Shown piece after piece: positions 8,005 to 14,967 of a stretch of 64,000 nt of DNA. A program made the position numbers and the translations under genes. Location of the stretch: contig JALNYW010000001.1 of the NCBI GenBank assembly GCA_023229665.1, positions 62,001-126,000 of the forward strand. Direction: 5' to 3'. The DNA is from Patescibacteria group bacterium. GTDB taxonomy: Bacteria > Patescibacteriota > Patescibacteriia > 2-12-FULL-60-25. How positions within the stretch are numbered: the first letter of the stretch is position 1; each line of letters opens with the position of its first letter. The notes beneath the pieces were generated by a model, which made no database searches, was not told the origin of the DNA, and saw only the letters and a program-made list of their open reading frames with translations.

Positions 8005-8223
8005 ATGTTCAGCGCCGATTCGCTCGGTTCCATCGTGGACAACGTTTCGAGGCCGGAATTCAAGGCCCCGGAGGGACAGAAGCGGGTCTGTTCCAAGTGC
8101 CGCAAGAACCCGCTCGCGTCCACGAATCCCGGGCCGTGCCACGCCTGCAAGCGTCGCCACGGCCGCAGGCTCAAGCTCGAGAAGGGGAAGGAGTACGCCA
8201 TTCTCCTCCCGAGCAAGACCTGA
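8005..8223 (+). CDS. Small zinc-ribbon protein of foreign codon style
   Basis: 72 residues from the ATG at 8005; a TTG immediately before it is a less likely start. The centre holds CSKC and CHAC separated by 12 residues (C-x2-C-x12-C-x2-C), a four-Cys zinc ribbon, followed by a basic stretch KRRHGRRLKLEKGK. Such proteins usually bind nucleic acid or an RNA polymerase partner, but no specific family is recognised. Codons favour AAG, GAG and CTC, unlike the flanking housekeeping genes. It is monocistronic with a terminator 27 bases after the stop. The next gene encodes a related-looking Cys/His cluster, so the two may have arrived together. Confidence 0.6.
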   Translation: MFSADSLGSIVDNVSRPEFKAPEGQKRVCSKCRKNPLASTNPGPCHACKRRHGRRLKLEKGKEYAILLPSKT

Positions 8224-8249
8224 CCCGTCGCTCTTTTTCTTCGCTTCTG

Positions 8250-8274
8250 ACCCTGCCTTCGGGTGGGGTTTATC
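8250..8274 (+). terminator. Intrinsic terminator with UUCG loop
   Basis: Eight-pair stem ACCCTGCC / GGTGGGGT (two G-U pairs) closed by a TTCG tetraloop and followed by a T-rich tract. Confidence 0.8.
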
Positions 8275-8290
8275 TTTAAAATAATAAATA

Positions 8291-8319
8291 TTGACGGAAT
8301 GAGCTGTTCGTCATAAAAA
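8291..8319 (+). promoter_or_regulatory. Putative promoter of the gene at 8351
   Basis: TTGACG (8291-8296), 17-base spacer, A-rich -10 TAAAAA (8314-8319). A second candidate -10, TACAAC, lies at 8325. Confidence 0.4.
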
Positions 8320-8350
8320 AAGAATACAACCCGTGCCACAGAGGTGCTGT

Positions 8351-8920
8351 ATGACCAAGGCGAGCAGGGGTGCGTATACCCCCGGTGCGCAAGGCTATAG
8401 CCTTGCCGAAGCGATCGACGGACTCGCGCCAACCGGGGTCAACGGTGACGATTCCCGTGACCCGCCCCCGGTGAAGTGCCGATGGAAGGGCTGTCCGACC
8501 ATCTTGAACACGTTGAACCGACCGGGCCGGAAGCCCCGGCCCAAGGTTGAGGAGCCCGAGGAGAAGTCCGAGGAGGAACCCGGGCTCGATCAGAGCGGGA
8601 TCCGGGAAAGTGTCCCGCCCGAGGAGCTCGGTTCGACCCCTGCCCCCGACCCTCCGCCGAAGAAGGCGGGGAAGAAGAAGGGCAAGAAGGGTCACGTGCC
8701 CTCACGGAAGTACTCGAAGGAGGGCCTCTGCTTTCCCCATCAGCAGGCGGTGAATTTCTTCGAGATGGGACTCGAGGATGTCGTTCCGGTCTTCGAGGAC
8801 GATCCCGTCGCGCCGGAGCCCGCCGAAGAGCCGGCCAAGCCCGAACCCGCCCCGGAGCCCGAACCCGAACCCGCCCCGGAGCCCGAACCGGAGACGCCGA
8901 CCGACACCCTGACCCCGTAA
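8351..8920 (+). CDS. Zinc-finger protein with Lys-rich linker and Glu/Pro repeat tail, foreign style
   Basis: 189 residues from the ATG at 8351, preceded by a clear Shine-Dalgarno AGAGG seven bases upstream. A likely split Cys3His zinc site is formed by CRWKGC (about residue 43) and CFPH (about 133), separated by an acidic segment and the basic stretch KKAGKKKGKKGH. The last 45 residues are Glu-Pro-Ala repeats (EPEPEPAPEPEPE). The Cys/His spacing resembles the CRWxGC...CxxH finger of small bacterial DNA-binding or polymerase-associated proteins, but no family is assigned. Strong GAG/CCC codon bias. The stop codon lies in the loop of the terminator hairpin. Confidence 0.6.
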   Translation: MTKASRGAYTPGAQGYSLAEAIDGLAPTGVNGDDSRDPPPVKCRWKGCPTILNTLNRPGRKPRPKVEEPEEKSEEEPGLDQSGIRESVPPEELGSTPAPDPPPKKAGKKKGKKGHVPSRKYSKEGLCFPHQQAVNFFEMGLEDVVPVFEDDPVAPEPAEEPAKPEPAPEPEPEPAPEPEPETPTDTLTP

Positions 8921-8936
8921 TGCGGGGTCCTTTTAT
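8911..8936 (+). terminator. Intrinsic terminator overlapping the stop codon
   Basis: Stem ACCCCG / CGGGGT followed by CCTTTTATTT. The TAA of the upstream gene is in the loop. Confidence 0.85.
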
Positions 8937-8986
8937 TTCCGGACGCTTGTCCTGGCGCGGGATTCTCGATACTGTAGCCGCCGACT

Positions 8987-10255
8987 ATGCGCCAATCGCA
9001 ACTCTTCGCCAGAACCTCAAAAAACGCGCCCCATGACGCGGACTCCATCAATGCCAAGTACCTGACCCAGGCCCGTTTTGTGGACCAGGAAATGGCCGGT
9101 GTGTACACCTGGCTCCCGCTGGGTTTGCGCACCTTGCGCAAGGTGGAACAGATCGTGCGAGAAGAGATGGACGCGCTCGGCGCCCAGGAAATTTTCATGC
9201 CATCGCTCCAGCCCAAGGAATATTGGGAGACGACCAACCGCTGGGAGGGCGTGGACGTGCTGTTTAAGCTGGAGTCCCAAACCGGAAAAGAATACGCGCT
9301 TGGATGCACCCACGAAGAAGTCGTGACGCCGCTCGCGCAGAAGCTCGTGGAGTCCTATAAGGAGTTGCCCTTCGCGACGTATCAAATCAACACCAAATTC
9401 CGCGACGAGTTGCGCGCCAAATCCGGCGTCTTGCGTGGCCGTGAATTCCGCATGAAGGACATGTACAGCTTCCACGCGACGCAGGAGAGTCTGACCGCCT
9501 TTTATGAAAAGACTCTGGAAGCCTACGTGAAGGCGTATGCGCGTTGCGGCTTGAAGGTGAAGGTCGTGCAGGCGAGCGGCGGCATCTTCACGCAAAATAT
9601 CTCGCATGAATTCCAGGCGTTGACCGATGCGGGCGAAGACATGCTCATCGCGTGTGAAAATTGCGAGTTCGGCCAAAACAGCGAAGTCGCGACCTATAAG
9701 GCGGGGGATACGTGCCCCAAGTGCAACGGTTCGCTTGCGCAGATGAAGGGCGTCGAAGTCGGCAACATTTTCGACCTGGGCACGAAATACACGGATGCGT
9801 TCAAATTTGATTTCACGAATGAGAATGGCGAGAAGCAGCGCGTGCTGATGGGTTGCTACGGCATCGGTACTTCGCGCCTCGTCGGCGCCATCGTGGAAAC
9901 GCATCACGATGAAAAGGGGATCGTGTGGCCGGTTTCGGTCGCGCCGTTCCACGTCCATCTCGTTTCCCTCCGCTCAAAGGATGAAGCGGTCCAATCCCGC
10001 ATCAATTCGGTCGCCAAAGAAATGTACGACGGTTTGCAGGCCGAAGGGGTTGAGGTTTTATGGGATGACCGTGAAGGCGTGTCGCCGGGCGAGAAGTTCG
10101 CCGATGCTGACTTGATCGGTTTGCCGCTTCGCCTCGTCGTTTCCGAAAAGACCTTGAAAGAAGATTCAATCGAATGGAAACCGCGCAATGAAAGCGAGGC
10201 GCGTCTGGTCGAGATTGAGGACGTGGTCGAAGAAGTGCAGGAGATGATGAAGTAG
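8987..10255 (+). CDS. proS: Prolyl-tRNA synthetase, short form with a zinc-ribbon-like insert
   Basis: 422 residues, class II synthetase charging tRNA-Pro. Motif 1 region: GVYTWLPLGLRTLRKVEQIVREEMD. Motif 2 region: YQINTKFRDELRAKSGVLRGREFRMKDMYSFH. Motif 3 region: LMGCYGIGTSRLVGA. An anticodon-binding domain follows (VAPFHVHLVSL). Standard bacterial ProRS is about 570 residues with a ~180-residue editing insert between motifs 2 and 3. Here that place holds only ~50 residues with CENC and CPKC, a possible zinc knuckle. Editing of mischarged Ala-tRNA must be absent or done in trans. TACTGT at 8970-8975 may be the -10; no Shine-Dalgarno is seen. Confidence 0.94.
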   Translation: MRQSQLFARTSKNAPHDADSINAKYLTQARFVDQEMAGVYTWLPLGLRTLRKVEQIVREEMDALGAQEIFMPSLQPKEYWETTNRWEGVDVLFKLESQTGKEYALGCTHEEVVTPLAQKLVESYKELPFATYQINTKFRDELRAKSGVLRGREFRMKDMYSFHATQESLTAFYEKTLEAYVKAYARCGLKVKVVQASGGIFTQNISHEFQALTDAGEDMLIACENCEFGQNSEVATYKAGDTCPKCNGSLAQMKGVEVGNIFDLGTKYTDAFKFDFTNENGEKQRVLMGCYGIGTSRLVGAIVETHHDEKGIVWPVSVAPFHVHLVSLRSKDEAVQSRINSVAKEMYDGLQAEGVEVLWDDREGVSPGEKFADADLIGLPLRLVVSEKTLKEDSIEWKPRNESEARLVEIEDVVEEVQEMMK

Positions 10256-10256
10256 C

Positions 10257-10283
10257 GAAACACCCGCCGATTGGCGGGTGTTC
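10257..10283 (+). terminator. Hairpin after proS
   Basis: Stem AACACCCGCC / GGCGGGTGTT with loop GATT. The T-tract is short, so termination strength is uncertain. Confidence 0.6.
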
Positions 10284-10330
10284 AATAGTCGATAGCTGCC
10301 TCTTGGGCTTTCTACAATCGTTCAAAACAG

Positions 10331-11569
10331 ATGTCAAACGAATACAAACGCAATCATTATGTACCGGAGTGGTACCAAAGACGATTTCTCTTGCCCGGTC
10401 AAAAGAACGCCGAGCTATATTACCTAAACTTTAAACCGAAGCAGTTCATCGATTCCAAGGGTCGGGTTTATACGGACAAGGCAGTTCGTAGGAGGGGTGT
10501 GAGCGTATGTTTCGCTCAAGATGATCTATACACGATTGCTTTCCGAAACATCGACCCCAAAATTATTGAAAAACAGTTCTTTGGAGAGATCGATGCCCGG
10601 GGAATGGGAGCGGTGGACTATTTTGAAAATTTCACCCACCCATCTGTCAATAACCCGGCGTTCGAAGCCATGATACTGTTCATGAGTACGCAGAAATTGC
10701 GCACGCCAAAAGGTCTCGAGTGGTTGGCGCAAAAGTCAAAGACTGTGAATAAGCATACCGTCTTGCGTAAAATGTGGGAGTTTCAAAAGCTATATTGTGC
10801 TATTTGGACGGAATGCGTTTGGCAAATTGCCGACGCGTCAAATTCACCAGTAAAATTTATCGTCTCTGATCATCCTGTAACCGTTTATAATCGTGTCTGC
10901 GGTCCAAGGTCTGTGCGGTGTCGTGGACCGAATGATCCAGAGATTTGGTTGAACGGCACACATACGCTGTACCCATTATCAGCAAACAAGATATTGATTC
11001 TCACCAATCTCTCATGGGTCCGCAACCCTTACCAGTCTGAGTTGTCGTTTCGACCCAATCCTAACCCGATAAGGGGAGCGATTTTTAAGTACAATGATAT
11101 ACAGACGCTTCGTCAGCTTACCGAGCAGGAAGTTATCGATATAAATTATATTCTTAAACGAAGAGCCTATAACTTCATTGCGGCAGCCAAAGAAGAATGG
11201 CTTTTCCCTGAGGATCGGGTATCGACACCGAAGTGGAATGAATATGGTGGGGGCTATCTTCTGATGCCTGATCCGCGCTCCATTCATTTGGGTGGCGAGG
11301 TTTTTATTGGCCATAGGGATGGCGGTGTTAGCCACTTTGATGCGTACGGTAGGAGGCCATGGCAATCTGACTATGGAAAAGAAGGCAAAGGCCTCGGTGA
11401 AGCCGGTACCCTCAATCGTTTCCAAGGCGAGTTTGCTCGGATGTTCGGACCCAGCAGACGAGGTCGGGCTTTTCAGTTTATGAGTCTGGATAATGAACGT
11501 GATAGCGACGAATTTCATCAGTATCATCTTGGTTTAGAGAGGAGGAAGCCACGGGGAAATAGTAAGTAA
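10331..11569 (+). CDS. DUF4238-family protein, AT-rich, likely recently acquired
   Basis: 412 residues. The N-terminus KRNHYVPEWYQRRFL is the hallmark of DUF4238 (HYVP..YL..F), and the later segment KFIVSDHPVTVYN contains the conserved DHP. The family is widespread, patchy and biochemically uncharacterised; some members sit in defence or mobile regions. Codon use is clearly more AT-rich than in flanking genes (many AAA, ATT, TTT, AGA), which points to recent transfer. The C-terminal ~130 residues are Gly/Arg-rich and lack a recognised domain. It stands alone between proS and the convergent HU gene. A TACAAT 12 bases before the ATG may be its -10. Confidence 0.7.
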   Translation: MSNEYKRNHYVPEWYQRRFLLPGQKNAELYYLNFKPKQFIDSKGRVYTDKAVRRRGVSVCFAQDDLYTIAFRNIDPKIIEKQFFGEIDARGMGAVDYFENFTHPSVNNPAFEAMILFMSTQKLRTPKGLEWLAQKSKTVNKHTVLRKMWEFQKLYCAIWTECVWQIADASNSPVKFIVSDHPVTVYNRVCGPRSVRCRGPNDPEIWLNGTHTLYPLSANKILILTNLSWVRNPYQSELSFRPNPNPIRGAIFKYNDIQTLRQLTEQEVIDINYILKRRAYNFIAAAKEEWLFPEDRVSTPKWNEYGGGYLLMPDPRSIHLGGEVFIGHRDGGVSHFDAYGRRPWQSDYGKEGKGLGEAGTLNRFQGEFARMFGPSRRGRAFQFMSLDNERDSDEFHQYHLGLERRKPRGNSK

Positions 11570-11579
11570 TTGAATAAAT

Positions 11580-11613
11580 AAGAAAAATCCCGCCATCAGG
11601 CGGGATTTTTCTT
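11580..11613. terminator. Bidirectional terminator between the DUF4238 gene and HU
   Basis: Perfect 15-bp stem AAGAAAAATCCCGCC / GGCGGGATTTTTCTT with loop ATCA. T-runs on both strands serve both convergent genes. Confidence 0.92.
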
Positions 11614-11615
11614 GA

Positions 11616-11960
11616 TTACATCGCGGGAGCAGCCGGAGCGCTCGGGGCTGCCGGGGCCGGAGCCGCCGGAGCCGCGCTACCAGAGTGCTTAAGGGCATCC
11701 TTGAGGCCCTTGCCAGCCTTGAACTTCGGAACCGTGACGGCGCCGATCTGAATCTTTTCGGTCGGATTCTGCGGGTTCACGCCCATGCGCGCGGCGCGCG
11801 TCTTGGCCATGAAAGCGCCGAAACCGGCGATATTGACCTCGCCACCGGCCTTCAGGGTATTGGTCACGACGTCCACGAACGCCTCGACCATGTCTTCGGC
11901 CTGCTTTTTGGTGACGCCGACCTTCTCCGACAGGTAGTTGATGAGCTCTGCCTTGTTCAT
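11616..11960 (-). CDS. HU-family nucleoid protein with an Ala/Pro tail
   Basis: 114 residues. MNKAELINYLSEKVGVTKKQAEDMVEAFVDVV is the HU/IHF dimerisation helix pair; GGEVNIAGFGAFMAKTRAARMGVNPQNPTEKIQIGA covers the signature and DNA-binding arm. It bends and compacts DNA as a dimer. After the normal end (about residue 90) comes a 22-residue Ala/Pro/Ser tail (SGSAAPAAPAPAAPSAPAAP) that ordinary ~90-residue HU lacks. The start context is TACCTATG without Shine-Dalgarno. A 14-base palindrome lies in the leader. Confidence 0.92.
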   Translation of the reverse strand: MNKAELINYLSEKVGVTKKQAEDMVEAFVDVVTNTLKAGGEVNIAGFGAFMAKTRAARMGVNPQNPTEKIQIGAVTVPKFKAGKGLKDALKHSGSAAPAAPAPAAPSAPAAPAM

Positions 11961-11971
11961 AGGTAGGTATG

Positions 11972-11985
11972 CAATCTAAAGATTG
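11972..11985 (-). promoter_or_regulatory. Palindrome in the HU leader
   Basis: CAATCT-AA-AGATTG, a perfect 6-bp inverted repeat 12 bases upstream of the HU start codon. It could be an operator or a small mRNA hairpin. Confidence 0.4.
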
Positions 11986-11993
11986 ATGGGATG

Positions 11994-12023
11994 AGGATAC
12001 CATTTTTCCGCTAATCTTGGCAA
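11994..12023 (-). promoter_or_regulatory. Promoter of the HU gene
   Basis: TTGCCA (12018-12023), 18-base spacer and TATCCT (11994-11999), read on the minus strand. It leaves a leader of about 30 bases. Confidence 0.55.
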
Positions 12024-12051
12024 ATGGGGGTCAAGGGGGTTGGCTAAGATA

Positions 12052-12074
12052 AGAAAAAACCGCCAGGTGGCGGC
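12052..12074 (-). terminator. Intrinsic terminator directly after the gene ending at 12074
   Basis: On the minus strand CCGCC-ACCT-GGCGG begins right after the TAG stop and is followed by TTTTTT. Confidence 0.8.
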
Positions 12075-12307
12075 TAGGGTTCGGGATCTCCGCGCTGTGG
12101 GATCGTGACGGTGACCAGCACCGCATGTCCGGCGCCATCGGTCGTGAGCGTCGGCGCTTCGGTCACGACGGGAGTCGTGCCGCTCATGAGCTCGGTTGCT
12201 GCGCGGCTGAGACGGTCAGCGCCTTCGCCGATCCGCCTTGCCTTCGCCTCGTATTCCGTCGAGTTCGTATCGACGAAATTTTTGCGGTTCTTCTTTTTTC
12301 CCCGCAT
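12074..12307 (-). CDS. Small orphan protein of foreign style
   Basis: 77 residues: a basic N-terminus (MRGKKKNRKN), a helical middle (EYEAKARRIGEGADRLSRAATELM) and a beta-like C-terminus (HAVLVTVTIPQRGD). A strong Shine-Dalgarno (GGAGGTG) precedes the ATG, a TTGACT-17-TAAGCT promoter lies upstream, and a terminator is fused to the stop codon. This is the same compact single-gene arrangement seen in the other foreign-style genes here. No family recognised. Confidence 0.55.
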   Translation of the reverse strand: MRGKKKNRKNFVDTNSTEYEAKARRIGEGADRLSRAATELMSGTTPVVTEAPTLTTDGAGHAVLVTVTIPQRGDPEP

Positions 12308-12351
12308 CTACACCTCCAACGGTTTGAGGAAGGAACGAAATTTACAAATTC

Positions 12352-12380
12352 AGCTTAGGGAGAGAGGAAGTTCGAGTCAA
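12352..12380 (-). promoter_or_regulatory. Promoter of the orphan gene at 12307
   Basis: TTGACT (12375-12380), 17-base spacer, TAAGCT (12352-12357) on the minus strand. The -35 grows directly out of the T-run of the rny terminator. Confidence 0.6.
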
Positions 12381-12406
12381 AAAAACCGCCACTCGGCGGG
12401 TTTTTG
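12378..12406 (-). terminator. Intrinsic terminator after rny
   Basis: On the minus strand CCGCC-GAGT-GGCGG followed by a run of seven T. Confidence 0.75.
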
Positions 12407-12436
12407 TTATGTGCTACGTGTTACGTGATGTGTTAT
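12406..12436. repeat. Copy of an ACGTAACAC-type intergenic repeat
   Basis: The segment contains GTGCTACGTGTTACGTG, the reverse complement of the CACGTAACACGTA(G/A)CA unit also found near 47.5 kb (twice) and at 59.44 kb. It abuts the 3' end of rny and overlaps its last codons. Confidence 0.6.
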
Positions 12437-13989
12437 TTCGCGTATTCCGTCACGCGACTTTCGCGGATCAGGGTCACGCGCACTTCGCCGGGGAACTTCA
12501 TTTCGCTCGCGATCTTGTCCGCGATATTGCGGGCGAGTTTCGTGGCTTGGTAATCGTTAATTTCCTTCGGATTCACGAAGACACGCAATTCGCGCCCGGC
12601 CTGGATGGCATACACTTTTTCCACGCCCGGGAAGCTTTTCGCGGCCGCTTCCAAATCCTGCAAACGCTTTACATAGAGCTCGAGCGAGTCCTTGCGCGCG
12701 CCGGGACGGGCGCCGGAAATCGCGTCGGCCGCTTTGACGATAATCGCTTCGAGCGTTTTCGGCTTGTCTTCGTGGTGGCCGATCGACTGGTAGCAAATCT
12801 CTTCCGGGAAACCGAATTTTTGCAAAATCTTATAGCCGATTTCCGGATGCGAGCCCTGCATGTCATGGTCCACGGCCTTGCCCACGTCATGGAGCAGGCC
12901 GCCCAATTTACAGATGTGAATGTCGGCGCCGAGCTCTTCGCCGAGCATGGCGGAGATGCGAGCGACTTCCATCGAGTGGAGAAGCGCGTTCTGGCCGTAG
13001 CTCGTGCGGAATTTCAAGCGGCCCAAAATCGAAATCAATTTCGGATCAATGCCGGCCGGGGAAATGCCGAGTTCATACAGCGCGTCTTCGCCGGCCTTGC
13101 GGATGTCCACAATCAATTCCTTCTTTGCTTCATCCACGAATTCTTCCACGCGACCCGGATGGATGCGTCCGTCCGCAATCAGCTTTTCAAGCGCGCGCTT
13201 GGTGACTTGGCGGCGGATGGGGGAGAAGCCGGAAATCGTCACGACATTCGGCGTGTCATCAATGATAAGTTCGCAGCCCGTCAATAATTCAATGGCCTTG
13301 ATATTGCGCCCTTCGCGCCCGATGATGCGGCCCTTCATTTCTTCCGTCGGCAATTCCACATAGGTCGTCGTCGTTTCGCAGACATGCGAAGACGCCTGGC
13401 GCTGGATGGCCGTCGCCAAAATATTTTTCGTCTTTTTGTCGATTTCTTCCGCGGTCAAATCGTCCAATTTGCGCATGCGCGACATGAGCGCTTCCTGTTG
13501 GTGTTCTTCGACTTGGCCGAGCAGGCGCTCCAAAGCCTGTTCGCGGCTCAGGCTCGCGACTTCTTCGAGACGCGTCATGGCCTGCAGTTTCAGCTCCTCG
13601 ACGGCCTTATGCGCCTCTTCGGCTTTCAATTTGGCTTTTTCTACTTCGTCTTTCGCTTTGTCGAGATCAAGCAAGCGCGTGCTCACGGTTTGTTCGCGTT
13701 CGATGAGCGCGAGCTGCTGCGTCTTGAGTTCTTCAAGCGCCCGCTTTTCTTCCAAGCGGGCCTCTTCCAAAATCTTGATTGCCTTGTCCTTCGTTTTGGC
13801 GAGGACTTCGATTTCGCGGCGTTCGGCGTCCTTCATCAGGTCGCTGGCCTTGCGTTCGATTTCGGCGATTTTGTTCACGCCTTCCGCCAGTTTGCGGCGA
13901 TGGGCGAGTTCGCGGAGGAGATATCCGAGTCCGCATCCGGCCGCGACTCCGATGAGGAGCGCGATCAATCCAATTAAGGCGTTATTCAT
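12433..13989 (-). CDS. rny: Ribonuclease Y
   Basis: 518 residues. An N-terminal membrane helix (about 3-25) is followed by a long Glu/Lys/Arg coiled coil (~30-200), a KH domain with GRIIGREGRNIKAIE (~215-280), and an HD domain with LLHDVGKA and GSHPEIGYKI (~330-430). RNase Y is the membrane-bound endonuclease that starts mRNA decay in bacteria lacking RNase E. Length and order match the family. Transcribed alone toward a terminator at 12378-12406. Confidence 0.95.
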   Translation of the reverse strand: MNNALIGLIALLIGVAAGCGLGYLLRELAHRRKLAEGVNKIAEIERKASDLMKDAERREIEVLAKTKDKAIKILEEARLEEKRALEELKTQQLALIEREQTVSTRLLDLDKAKDEVEKAKLKAEEAHKAVEELKLQAMTRLEEVASLSREQALERLLGQVEEHQQEALMSRMRKLDDLTAEEIDKKTKNILATAIQRQASSHVCETTTTYVELPTEEMKGRIIGREGRNIKAIELLTGCELIIDDTPNVVTISGFSPIRRQVTKRALEKLIADGRIHPGRVEEFVDEAKKELIVDIRKAGEDALYELGISPAGIDPKLISILGRLKFRTSYGQNALLHSMEVARISAMLGEELGADIHICKLGGLLHDVGKAVDHDMQGSHPEIGYKILQKFGFPEEICYQSIGHHEDKPKTLEAIIVKAADAISGARPGARKDSLELYVKRLQDLEAAAKSFPGVEKVYAIQAGRELRVFVNPKEINDYQATKLARNIADKIASEMKFPGEVRVTLIRESRVTEYAK

Positions 13990-14146
13990 ACGAATACGCC
14001 GGTGGCAGGTTATTAAAAAGTCTGTCGTCGCTCTTTAGTTTTCTTGCTTCGTCTCAGCCGGATCTTTGCGTAAAAACGTGGGAATTCGGTGACAATCCAT
14101 CCTGCGCAACCGGTCGTTCAAAGGGTTTTGTTGCAAGGCGAGCGTA

Positions 14147-14845
14147 TCAGGCTTTGGCGGATTTGTCCACGGGGAGTGGAAGGAGGGCCGTTTCGGCCAT
14201 TTCTATGGTAAGACCTTCCATTTTTACCGCTTGGTTCACATGAAAATCACCGACATTTGTGCGGCGTAATTCCAAACAATATCCGCCAACGCCAAGGGCT
14301 TGGCCGATATCATCCGCCAAAGAACGGATATAGGTTCCGCTGCCGCATTTCACTTTGATTGAGAGATCAGGCCAGACATATTGCGTGACTTCAATCAGAT
14401 CAATCTTCACCTGTTTTTTGGGACGCATTTCCTCCGTCGCTTTTCCCGCTCGCGCGAGATCGTAGAGCTTTTTTCCGTTGATTTTCTTCGCGGAATGCAG
14501 GGGAGCGAGCTGTTCATATCCGCCGCGGAATTGATCGAGGGCGCGTTCAATGTCCTCCAAGCTGGGCTGGATTCCCGCCTCCGCGGGAATGACAATTCCT
14601 TCTTTATCAAACGTGTCGCTTGTCGCGCCGAGGCGAATCACGGCCTCATATTCCTTATCCACGCCCACCAGGGCCGTCAGGGCCTTGGTTCCTTTACCGA
14701 TGCCCAGCACCAAAAGCCCGGTCGCGAAGGGATCGAGGGTTCCGGCATGCCCAATGGCCCGGATCTTCAAAATACCGCGCAGCTTGGCGACCACGTCATG
14801 CGAGGTCCAACCGGCGGGCTTATCAACCAATAGAAGGCCGTTCAT
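14147..14845 (-). CDS. truB: tRNA pseudouridine(55) synthase
   Basis: 232 residues. Isomerises U55 of the tRNA T-loop. N-terminus GLLLVDKPAGWTSHDVVAKLR, catalytic Asp in HAGTLDPFATGLL, then SGTYIRSLADDIG. The short C-terminus lacks a full PUA domain. Residues ~84-93 (GIVIPAEAGIQ) are encoded by a palindromic repeat of the ATTCCCGC...GCGGGAAT type inserted in frame into a surface stretch after SDTFDKE. The start at 14845 fits a promoter whose -10 ends six bases upstream, so the mRNA is probably leaderless. Confidence 0.93.
   Translation of the reverse strand: MNGLLLVDKPAGWTSHDVVAKLRGILKIRAIGHAGTLDPFATGLLVLGIGKGTKALTALVGVDKEYEAVIRLGATSDTFDKEGIVIPAEAGIQPSLEDIERALDQFRGGYEQLAPLHSAKKINGKKLYDLARAGKATEEMRPKKQVKIDLIEVTQYVWPDLSIKVKCGSGTYIRSLADDIGQALGVGGYCLELRRTNVGDFHVNQAVKMEGLTIEMAETALLPLPVDKSAKA
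14566..14594. repeat. Dispersed palindromic repeat inside truB
   Basis: Arms ATTCCCGC (14571-14578) and GCGGGAAT (14583-14590) with flanks CTGG and GACA. This is a well-known repeat shape in many bacterial genomes; translated it gives the telltale VIPAEAGIQ. Confidence 0.85.
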
Positions 14846-14851
14846 GCGACT

Positions 14852-14880
14852 AAACTAATAATAAACAATCCATTATTCAA
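14852..14880 (-). promoter_or_regulatory. Promoter of truB (leaderless)
   Basis: TTGAAT (14875-14880), 17-base spacer, TAGTTT (14852-14857) on the minus strand; only six bases separate the -10 from the ATG. Confidence 0.65.
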
Positions 14881-14884
14881 GCCC

Positions 14885-14912
14885 TTTACAGTTCGCGAAT
14901 ACCTGCTACGGT
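14885..14912 (+). promoter_or_regulatory. Promoter of the lipoprotein gene at 14968
   Basis: TTTACA (14885-14890), 16-base spacer, TACGGT (14907-14912) with TGc extension. It is divergent from the truB promoter. Confidence 0.5.
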
Positions 14913-14967
14913 CCAAATGTCTCTTAGCCTATACCACGAAACGCATCCCACGAGAGGAGGTCGAGAC

